From positions 1-10,682 of the forward strand of contig JACUUP010000043.1 of NCBI GenBank assembly GCA_014859225.1: a stretch of DNA of 10,682 bases, in the 5' to 3' direction. A program made the translations under genes and the position numbers. Below the pieces are notes generated by a model. The model was given only the letters and a program-made list of their open reading frames with translations, was not told where the DNA came from and made no database searches. This DNA comes from Candidatus Aerophobota bacterium. Its GTDB lineage: Bacteria; Aerophobota; Aerophobia; Aerophobales; B3-G15. Below, in pieces: positions 1 through 5,402 of the stretch. Each line of letters starts with the position of its first letter. Position 1 is the first letter of the stretch.

Positions 1-210
1 TACCATTCTTGAGATAAGCTCTTGGGTTGATACAGCATGAGGAAATCCCGGATAGTTCTCAATTTTTTCTGAAGTGAGAATCTGTCCTCCCGGGATAAGT
101 TTTTCTAAAAGAAGAGCATTTATACCGGCTCTTCGGGCATAAATAGAAGCTGAAAGTCCTGCAGGTCCTGCCCCAATAATTATCAGGTGATATGTTTTTT
201 CATTTTGCAT
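1..210 (-). CDS. trxB: Thioredoxin reductase, N-terminal part (runs off the window)
   Basis: Seventy codons are present, and the C-terminal part lies beyond base 1. The translation starts [20 protein letters not shown], which is the FAD-binding Rossmann fold with the GxGxxG pattern at residues 13-18. It continues with the flavoprotein signatures PGGQI (40-44) and ENYPGFP (51-57) that are typical of TrxB. The family transfers electrons from NAD(P)H through FAD to a redox-active CxxC pair and on to thioredoxin in the cytoplasm. That CxxC region is outside the window, so thioredoxin reductase cannot be told from close relatives such as ferredoxin- or NADH-linked forms. The ATG at 210 is preceded by GGAG with a 6-nt spacer, which fixes the start. 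It lies 27 bp behind the ABC permease stop and is probably co-transcribed with it. Confidence 0.88.
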   Translation of the reverse strand, partial: MQNEKTYHLIIIGAGPAGLSASIYARRAGINALLLEKLIPGGQILTSEKIENYPGFPHAVSTQELISRMV

Positions 211-237
211 CCCCTGCTCCTTTTTTATAACGCTACA

Positions 238-1005
238 TTACAACTCTCTTCTTTTAAAAATAATCCAGGCAATAGTTAAACATATTGCACTGTAAAAAAA
301 AGTGTAAAGGACTACTCTTGCGGTATATTCTGGGTGTATAAGCTGACCCTGCACGATTTTTTCCCGGATGTTAAAATACTCAAGATTGGGCAAAACCCAG
401 CGAGCAAAACTGATAAGAGTTTTTACTATTTTGCTTTCCACCATTTTTGCCATAATGCTCAGCTGGGTGTTTAAATGTCCCAGAATGTATACAAGAAAAC
501 ACAGAAAACTGGAGGTTAAGGAAGATGAGCAGAAACTGGAGAACATGATACCTATGGACGTTATAACCGTAATTTCTAACCCTATAAAAATGAGTGCTAA
601 AAAAAGTCCAGATTCAAGAAAGCCTTGTTTTACGTAAATTAAAAAAAGCAGGACCCCTCCACTTATTAAAATGGCAACTCCTGTTGTGAGGACTACTCCT
701 AAGAAACTTCCCAGGATAAAATCTTTCCTGTCTACCGGTTTTGATAATAGAGTATATACAGTTTTTCTCTCCATTTCCCCTACAATAGCTTCTCCCGACA
801 AAAAGATAGCTATTAAAGCAGAAAAAATAGAAACACCAGCCATTCCAACATCTTTGATGATTTTTAACTTTGCGGTAAAGGTTAGAGCTTCAAATAAGAT
901 AGATACGAGAACAAGGAGCATGGCAAATATAAAAAAAGTAACAAAGATTTTATTTCTTAAATTCCCGCGGAAGGATTTTTGAGCTAAGATGAAGGTTTGC
1001 TTCAT
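238..1005 (-). CDS. ABC-2 type transporter permease
   Basis: This is a 255-residue integral membrane protein. Hydrophobic segments are visible at roughly residues 20-40, 55-75, 100-125, 133-152, 158-178 and 230-250, about six in total. The charged stretch GEAIVGEMERKT (about residues 71-82), followed by TLLSKPVDRKDFILG, is characteristic of ABC-2 / NosY-type permeases, which work with a separate cytoplasmic ATPase. The substrate cannot be read from the sequence. The ATG directly follows the TAA of nadK with no gap, so translation is likely coupled. A purine-rich GAGAAAGAG stretch at the end of nadK is the only candidate ribosome binding site. No ATP-binding subunit occurs in the window: the genes on both sides are NAD kinase and thioredoxin reductase. 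The family call is good, the function is unknown. Confidence 0.85.
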   Translation of the reverse strand: MKQTFILAQKSFRGNLRNKIFVTFFIFAMLLVLVSILFEALTFTAKLKIIKDVGMAGVSIFSALIAIFLSGEAIVGEMERKTVYTLLSKPVDRKDFILGSFLGVVLTTGVAILISGGVLLFLIYVKQGFLESGLFLALIFIGLEITVITSIGIMFSSFCSSSLTSSFLCFLVYILGHLNTQLSIMAKMVESKIVKTLISFARWVLPNLEYFNIREKIVQGQLIHPEYTARVVLYTFFYSAICLTIAWIIFKRREL

Positions 1006-1896
1006 TTACTCTTTCTCGTTGGCTTTGTAGGTTATCCCACTCCATCCAAGCTTTGTTTGAAGTATTTCAAAAAAGGATTTTTCCTTAAATCTTACCAGTT
1101 TAGCCGGGTAAGGACTTTTTTTCACTTCCACAGCTTCCTCTTCCTTTACGGGATGAGTTTCCTGTCCATCAATGGTAAAAAAGATATCCTCAGCCGGGGC
1201 AAGGGGAACAACTTTTATAGTCTCTTTTTCAGAAATAATTAACGGTCTTACCGATAAGGTGTGTGCACATATAGGGGCAAGAATTATTACATTCAGGCAA
1301 GGTTCAACAATCGGGCCACCCGCAGACAGAGAATATGCGGTGGAGCCAGTGGGAGTGGAGATTATAAGACCATCCGCTGAATAGGTAGTTACAAATTCCC
1401 CACAAACAAAAGTTTTCAAAGAAACTATCCGGGGAAGAGAACTTTTACTTATAACAACATCGTTTAAGGCGGAAAAGCTTTTACTTTTATTTTTGAAGTT
1501 TCCATGGGTTATTCTGCTTTGCAGCATCATCCTTTGCTCTATTGTATATTCACCTGATAGAAGCTTTTCAAAACTCTCCTCAAATTCATCAATAGGAGTC
1601 TCGGTTAAAAATCCAAGTCCTCCCATATTAACTCCTAATATGGGAATCCCGGCGGGTGAGAATATTCTGGCGCATCTGCATAAAGTTCCATCACCCCCCA
1701 GGGAAATGATAAGTTCAGCCTCCTTACTTATTTTTTCAACAGGGGTGTGCATTTTTATAAGATAGCCCTGCGCGGCAACAGAATCTAAGATAAGAACTTT
1801 TATCCCTCTTTTATTTAGCCATCTTATAATAGATTCTGTCCTCTCAAGTATATCCTGCTTGGTGGGGTTGAGAGTTATTCCTATCTTTTTAATCAT
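1006..1896 (-). CDS. nadK: NAD kinase (ATP/polyphosphate-dependent)
   Basis: The 296-residue product phosphorylates NAD+ at the 2'-hydroxyl of the adenosine ribose to give NADP+, in the cytoplasm. Family signatures are complete: GGDGT at residues 67-71 with the catalytic Asp69, the glycine-rich NMGGLGFL at 90-97, the Asn-Asp pair at 145-146 (where Asn-Glu is more usual), and STPTGSTAYSLSAGGP at 180-195, which forms the NAD-binding region. The length is normal for bacterial NadK. The ATG lies one base after the stop of the upstream PAP2 gene, and no strong ribosome binding site is visible, which suggests translational coupling. In many bacteria nadK sits in the same neighbourhood as xseA-xseB, as it does here, although the usual tlyA, argR and recN neighbours are absent. 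Confidence 0.96.
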   Translation of the reverse strand: MIKKIGITLNPTKQDILERTESIIRWLNKRGIKVLILDSVAAQGYLIKMHTPVEKISKEAELIISLGGDGTLCRCARIFSPAGIPILGVNMGGLGFLTETPIDEFEESFEKLLSGEYTIEQRMMLQSRITHGNFKNKSKSFSALNDVVISKSSLPRIVSLKTFVCGEFVTTYSADGLIISTPTGSTAYSLSAGGPIVEPCLNVIILAPICAHTLSVRPLIISEKETIKVVPLAPAEDIFFTIDGQETHPVKEEEAVEVKKSPYPAKLVRFKEKSFFEILQTKLGWSGITYKANEKE

Positions 1897-1897
1897 A

Positions 1898-2368
1898 TTA
1901 TGCCAACCATATCAAGACTATTATTAATCCGATAATTGAACCCACAGCAACTTCCAGGGGACTGTGCCCGAGGGTTTCTTTTAGATATCTTTGCTCCTGT
2001 TCATTTTGAGATTTAATTTTACCTTCCCGGGCCATTTTTCTTATAATTTGGTTTAATATCTCAGCTTGCTCTCCTACCGCTCTGCGCACCCCTAAAGCCT
2101 CGTAAATTATTGCCAGTGAAAAGATTAATGTTACAATGAAAATTGTGGAAGGAATACCTTCTTTTATCCCCGTCCCAATGAGCAGGGCTGTTACCATTGC
2201 TGCATGCGATGAAGGCATTCCGCCAGGTTCAATAAAACGGTGCAGGTTTATTTTTTTTTCTTCTAAAAAGCTAAAGACTATTTTAAGTGCCTGAGCTATG
2301 ACCCAGGCTGAGGCTACAGCCCAGAGGAGCCTGCTTGTTAAAAGTAAGCTAACACTGCTAACAATCAT
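1898..2368 (-). CDS. Divergent PAP2 family membrane protein (YuiD/DUF212 type)
   Basis: This 156-residue membrane protein belongs to the divergent PAP2 / acid-phosphatase-related group. The visible family motifs are GGMPSSHAAMV (residues 49-59), a variant of the phosphatase PSxH signature, then YEALGVRRAVGEQA (89-102), and the C-terminal LGHSPLEVAVG (133-143). Hydrophobic segments fall at about 8-33, 55-67, 73-93 and 139-156. The group usually has Asp where this protein has Glu90 (YEALGVRR), a conservative change. PAP2 relatives hydrolyse lipid phosphates such as undecaprenyl or prenyl diphosphates, but no activity is firmly assigned to this divergent group. The ATG overlaps the xseB stop by 4 bp (ATGA). 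In clostridia a similar gene sits between ispA and dxs, which makes a prenyl-phosphate role possible but unproven. Confidence 0.9.
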   Translation of the reverse strand: MIVSSVSLLLTSRLLWAVASAWVIAQALKIVFSFLEEKKINLHRFIEPGGMPSSHAAMVTALLIGTGIKEGIPSTIFIVTLIFSLAIIYEALGVRRAVGEQAEILNQIIRKMAREGKIKSQNEQEQRYLKETLGHSPLEVAVGSIIGLIIVLIWLA

Positions 2369-2658
2369 TTGTGGTCGTTTTCTTCAAATAAAAGTCCGTT
2401 TTCCACGTTTATTTCTATATCTTCCTGCCCTTTTTCTTTTTTTTCTTTAACTGATTGGGGGATTTCCAGTTTTAACCTGCCCTCTTCTTTTATTAAAACC
2501 CTTATTCTTTTTTCCACCTCCTCCAGTTTTTTTTCACAAAAATTGATGAAGTCCATACCCTGTTCAAATTTTTTTAAAGATTCCTCAAGAGGGAGGTTTC
2601 CCTCTTCAAGTTCCTGTGTTATCTTTTCTAATTTTTGCATAGCTTCTTCAAAATTCAT
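2365..2658 (-). CDS. xseB: Exodeoxyribonuclease VII small subunit
   Basis: The 97-residue product is the small subunit of exonuclease VII, which binds along the C-terminal helical region of XseA in several copies and is needed for single-strand DNA degradation. The start, MNFEEAMQKLEKITQELEEG, followed by NLPLEESLKKFEQG (residues 21-34), matches the family's helical hairpin. The region after residue 65 is a charged tail (KEKKEKGQEDIEINVE) that is longer than the core family fold requires. A strong GGAGGAG site (2668-2674) inside the end of xseA lies 9 nt before the ATG. The xseA stop is 3 nt upstream and the PAP2 start overlaps the end, so this is a tightly coupled operon. Confidence 0.95.
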   Translation of the reverse strand: MNFEEAMQKLEKITQELEEGNLPLEESLKKFEQGMDFINFCEKKLEEVEKRIRVLIKEEGRLKLEIPQSVKEKKEKGQEDIEINVENGLLFEENDHK

Positions 2659-2661
2659 CTT

Positions 2662-4017
2662 TTATCTCTCCTCCATTTTATAAATTTGGCTTTGAAGGGC
2701 ACCCTTGTATAATTTTACCTTGATTTTATCTCCCTGTTTAACCTGGGTATGTTTTGTAACCACTTGTAAGCCGGGTAGCTTTAAGCATATGCTGTAGCCC
2801 CTCTTGAGCATGGAATATGGAGATAAAGTCTCTACCTTGTTTTTCAGGTAAACGAGTTTATTGCATTTTCTTTCCAGCTCTCTTAGGCTTAGCTGGATTA
2901 ACCTCTCTTTTGCACTTTTTGTTTTTTCTCTGTACAAAGTTAGCTTGCTGTTAGGTGAGAGCTGAATAAAATCCTGGTTTAACTGCAAAAGATTATTTTT
3001 TTTATTTTGCAGGTTTACCCTTATGTAATCACGCATCCTTCTGTAATACTCATCCACTCTTTGTTTTAGCTCCAGGATACGCTTTTGGGGATGTCTTGCC
3101 TGCAGGAGTTTCTTAAATTTGGCAATTTCTCCCTCCAGATACTCTTTTCTTCTTATTACAAGATTTTTGAGTTTTTTTCTTCTCTCCAAAAGTTGCCATA
3201 CAAGCTCATCTTTTGCCGGTACCACCTGTTGTGCGGCAGCTGAGGGTGTGGGAGCGCTTTTATCAGCTACAAGGTCGGCTATGGTTTGGTCAATCTCATG
3301 TCCTATGGCGGTAATTATAGGTATGCGGGAGTTGTAAATAGCATCAGCTACTACCTTATCATTGAAAGCAAATAAATCCTCCATTGAGCCTCCGCCTCTT
3401 GCTACAATTATCACATCTACCTTTGCGTACTGGTTTAGATTTTCAATTGCCCGAGCTATCTCTGCTGGAGCCTCTTCTCCCTGAACCCTGCAGGGAGAAA
3501 CAGTTATATCCAAATTGGGAAATCTTGTATCAAGCACCTTAAAGATGTCTTTTATAGCCGCTCCATTAGGAGAAGTTACTATGCTAATTCTCCGGGGCAA
3601 AAAAGGCAAAGTGAGTTTATGTGCACTGTCAAAATAGCCTTTTTGCATGAGTTCTTTTTTTAATTTTTCCAGGGCAAGGTAAAGTAGTCCTCTGCCCATG
3701 GGGAAAAGTTCATCAACATATAGTTGATATCTACCCTGAGGAGAGTAAACACCGATGCTTCCCCGTGCTACAACCTCCAGGCCATTTGTAAGGTCAAATT
3801 TCAGATTTTGCAATCTATCCTCAAACATTATGCAGGGAAGAAGTGCTCCAGCATCTTTAAGAGAAAAATAAAGGTGCCTGCCGGGGATTCTATAGTTGGA
3901 AATCTCCCCTTTAATGAGGATATCCTGGAGCTGGATATCCTTTTCCATCACTCCTTTGATGTAGGCAGTAATTTCTGTTACCGTATGAATGTGTAAATTT
4001 TTATTTATGTTGTTCAT
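2662..4017 (-). CDS. xseA: Exodeoxyribonuclease VII large subunit
   Basis: The 451-residue catalytic subunit of exonuclease VII degrades single-stranded DNA from both ends into short oligonucleotides and acts in mismatch repair and damage tolerance. An N-terminal OB-fold occupies about residues 10-105 (IKGEISNYRIPGRHLYFSLK). The nuclease core (about 140-265) carries SPNGAAIKDIFKVL, VARGGGSMEDLFAFND and IGHEIDQTIADLVAD. Asp157, Arg207, His240 and Asp243 correspond to the E. coli catalytic residues (D155, R205, H238, D241) with a constant +2 offset. A long coiled-coil segment (270-390) follows, then the C-terminal YSMLKRGYS motif (401-409). The length is close to the 456 residues of E. coli XseA. 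The ATG has no Shine-Dalgarno sequence. A promoter immediately upstream implies a nearly leaderless message. Confidence 0.97.
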   Translation of the reverse strand: MNNINKNLHIHTVTEITAYIKGVMEKDIQLQDILIKGEISNYRIPGRHLYFSLKDAGALLPCIMFEDRLQNLKFDLTNGLEVVARGSIGVYSPQGRYQLYVDELFPMGRGLLYLALEKLKKELMQKGYFDSAHKLTLPFLPRRISIVTSPNGAAIKDIFKVLDTRFPNLDITVSPCRVQGEEAPAEIARAIENLNQYAKVDVIIVARGGGSMEDLFAFNDKVVADAIYNSRIPIITAIGHEIDQTIADLVADKSAPTPSAAAQQVVPAKDELVWQLLERRKKLKNLVIRRKEYLEGEIAKFKKLLQARHPQKRILELKQRVDEYYRRMRDYIRVNLQNKKNNLLQLNQDFIQLSPNSKLTLYREKTKSAKERLIQLSLRELERKCNKLVYLKNKVETLSPYSMLKRGYSICLKLPGLQVVTKHTQVKQGDKIKVKLYKGALQSQIYKMEER

Positions 4018-4022
4018 GGCTT

Positions 4023-4057
4023 TGTAAGTAAGATAGCAGAGCTTATCTTACTGTCAA
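4023..4057 (-). promoter_or_regulatory. Predicted promoter of the xseA-xseB-PAP2-nadK operon
   Basis: Read on the minus strand, TTGACA (4057-4052, a perfect -35 consensus) is followed after 16 nt by TATCTT (4035-4030, four of six matches to TATAAT). An extended -10 TGC lies directly in front of TATCTT. Only 12 nt separate the -10 box from the xseA ATG, so transcription would start about 5-7 nt before the ATG and leave almost no leader. That fits the absence of a ribosome binding site at xseA. The prediction is by eye and has no expression data behind it. Confidence 0.55.
4027..4052. promoter_or_regulatory. Perfect 9-8-9 palindrome over the xseA promoter (candidate operator)
   Basis: The half-sites AGTAAGATA (4027-4035) and TATCTTACT (4044-4052) are exact reverse complements, separated by 8 nt. 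The palindrome fills the space from the last base of the -35 hexamer through the -10 hexamer. A dimeric regulator bound here would block RNA polymerase. In RNA it would be mostly upstream of the predicted start, so a DNA operator is more likely than an RNA hairpin. It has no U-run and so does not look like a terminator. I cannot match it to a known regulator motif. Confidence 0.5.
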
Positions 4058-4073
4058 GCAGATAATGAATAAT

Positions 4074-4098
4074 GGGGTCAGGTCTTGCAATATCACAT
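4074..4098 (+). repeat. Left arm of the 25-bp inverted repeat
   Basis: This arm starts GGGGTCAGG and ends TATCACAT. It pairs without mismatch to 4172-4196. Pairing stops at both ends: the next inner bases (4099 and 4171) are T and T, and the next outer bases (4073 and 4197) are T and G. Confidence 0.9.
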
Positions 4099-4171
4099 TT
4101 TCAATGGTGATTAATTAGGTTTTGAACGTTTGACATAAAACATGTTAGTTATCTAAAGTATAATTTTTATT

Positions 4172-4196
4172 ATGTGATATTGCAAGACCTGACCCC
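4172..4196 (-). repeat. Right arm of the 25-bp inverted repeat
   Basis: This arm is the exact reverse complement of 4074-4098. It ends 16 bp from the stop codon of the alcohol dehydrogenase gene. Confidence 0.9.
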
Positions 4197-4212
4197 GCCT
4201 TTTCACAGGGTC

Positions 4213-5373
4213 TCATATAAGTAGGGCTTTTTTGTATATAGTAAGGACTTCCTCAAAACTGAGCTCCTTTGGACTAACAGCTAATCTTTGTTTATTTTCT
4301 ACTATTTCTCCAGCAAACCTGTATAAGTCCTCTTCGGGCACTTTAATATCCATGTTTTGCAAGGAGCCGCAGGTTTGCAAAAATTCTTTTAAAAGAAGAG
4401 CACTTTCCTTTGCCCTCTTTGCTTGATGTTCTTTTGCCTCCTCCATCAATGTGGTAATAATCTTAAAAAATTTTTCCGGATTTCCCGGGAAACTATACTC
4501 CCAGAACCAGGGGAAAAGGATAGCGTTAGCTCTTCCATGGGAAATATTGAAACTTGATGTTAAAGGATACCCCATGGCATGCAGCAAAGTGGCTCCGGTT
4601 TGAGCTATGGATATACCTGCCAGCAAAGATGCATACATAAGGTAGCTTCGTGTCTCAATATCCCGGGGATGACTGATAGCTCGGGGAAGGTATTTCCCGA
4701 TTATTCTTACTGCCTCCAGGGCAAAAGTTTCACTTAAAGGAAAAGACCTCTTAGAGAGGAAACTTTCCACTGCATGGGAAAGAGCATCTATTCCTGTATC
4801 TGAGGTCAGGGTTGGGGATAGAGAGAGGGTGAGGGTTGGGTCCAAAAGAGCTTCCTCAGGGAAAATGCGAGCATCAGCTATTATTTTCTTTGGATGGTGC
4901 TTTTCTTGAGTATCTGTAACAACAGCATAGGGAGTTACCTCGCTTCCTGTTCCCGAGGTAGTTGGAAGAGCGATGAAGGGAGGAGGATTATTTTTCAGCT
5001 TATTTTTACCGAAATAATAAGATAAAGGAGGGGGGTTTTTAATTAATACACCAATAACCTTAGCAGCATCAAGGGGACTTCCTCCCCCCAGGCCAATTAT
5101 CACGTCACATCTTTGTTTATTAAAAAGCTCTACTCCTTTCTCAATGGTATCTATAGAGGGATTTGGTTCTACTTCTTGAAAAAAGAAAGGTTCAATCTTC
5201 TCTTCTTTAAGCTTTTTTTCAATAATCTGTAAAAAACCAAGTTTTTTAGCCGAGCTTCTACCTGTAACTACGAAAGCTCTTTTTCCATAAAGTCTTGTTA
5301 TTTTGCCTACCTGCTGAACTGCACCCGGGCCAAAATGCACACGCGTGGGAAGGTAAAATCCAAATTTTAGCAT
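4213..5373 (-). CDS. Iron-containing (type III) alcohol dehydrogenase
   Basis: The 386-residue NAD(P)-dependent dehydrogenase belongs to the Fe-ADH / dehydroquinate-synthase-like fold. It starts MLKFGFYLPTRVHFGPGA, the usual family N-terminus. The nucleotide-binding GLGGGSPLDAAK is at residues 94-105 and TTSGTGSEVTP at 138-148. The metal ligands are Asp196, His200 (in GIDALSHAVE), His265 (LHAMGYP) and His279 (NISHG), the same D-H-H-H set as in FucO-type enzymes. The alcohol or aldehyde substrate cannot be read from the sequence. The frame is open back to a GTG at 5406 that overlaps the atpI stop, but that GTG has no ribosome binding site. The ATG at 5373 follows AAAAGGGG with a 4-nt spacer and matches the family start, so I chose it. 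It has no obvious functional link to the ATPase genes just upstream. Confidence 0.93.
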   Translation of the reverse strand: MLKFGFYLPTRVHFGPGAVQQVGKITRLYGKRAFVVTGRSSAKKLGFLQIIEKKLKEEKIEPFFFQEVEPNPSIDTIEKGVELFNKQRCDVIIGLGGGSPLDAAKVIGVLIKNPPPLSYYFGKNKLKNNPPPFIALPTTSGTGSEVTPYAVVTDTQEKHHPKKIIADARIFPEEALLDPTLTLSLSPTLTSDTGIDALSHAVESFLSKRSFPLSETFALEAVRIIGKYLPRAISHPRDIETRSYLMYASLLAGISIAQTGATLLHAMGYPLTSSFNISHGRANAILFPWFWEYSFPGNPEKFFKIITTLMEEAKEHQAKRAKESALLLKEFLQTCGSLQNMDIKVPEEDLYRFAGEIVENKQRLAVSPKELSFEEVLTIYKKALLI

Positions 5374-5377
5374 ATTT

Positions 5378-5385
5378 CCCCTTTT
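5378..5385 (-). promoter_or_regulatory. Ribosome binding site deciding the alcohol dehydrogenase start
   Basis: AAAAGGGG lies 4 nt before the ATG at 5373. The competing GTG at 5406, 33 nt upstream in the same frame, has only AAGAAACTC-like sequence ahead of it. Confidence 0.65.
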
Positions 5386-5402
5386 GGTTTGAGTTTTGTA
5401 AT

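Larger units (their letters stand above)
4074..4196. mobile_element. MITE-like or REP-like element with 25-bp perfect terminal inverted repeats
   Basis: The 123-bp element is bounded by arms at 4074-4098 and 4172-4196 that are exact reverse complements over 25 bp, beginning GGGGTCAGGTCTTGCAA and ending TATCACAT. The 73-bp centre (4099-4171) is very A+T-rich and has no open reading frame. The outer flanks differ (T on the left, G on the right) and show no obvious target-site duplication. From memory, similar GGGGTCAGGTCTTG ends flank Y1-transposase (RAYT/IS200-like) genes in diverse bacteria, so this may be a non-autonomous derivative. That link is recollection, not a database result. It lies between the alcohol dehydrogenase stop and the xseA promoter, so it interrupts no gene. 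The long inverted repeat could also fold in RNA and hinder read-through from the upstream unit. Confidence 0.65.

Noticed and set aside
368-1242. Three plus-strand open frames (368-637, 671-982 and 997-1242) antisense to the ABC permease and nadK
   Set aside because: They are mirror frames of strongly supported minus-strand genes, with no domain signature.
2369-2683. 104-codon open frame on the plus strand opposite xseB
   Set aside because: It is a Ser/Phe-rich shadow of the Glu/Lys-rich xseB coding strand and has no family features.
4130-4164. TTGACA and TATAAT on the plus strand inside the inverted-repeat element
   Set aside because: The spacing is 23 nt, too long for a sigma-70 promoter, and no plus-strand gene follows.
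4074-4196. The 25-bp inverted repeat as an ordinary intrinsic terminator
   Set aside because: The loop would be 73 nt and no U-run follows the stem on either strand, so it does not have terminator form.
4800-4845. Low-complexity GGGTTGGG/GAGAGAGGGTGAGGG stretch
   Set aside because: It encodes the Leu/Ser/Thr/Pro segment LDPTLTLSLSPTLT of the alcohol dehydrogenase, which fits the family consensus around this position, so no separate repeat function is needed.
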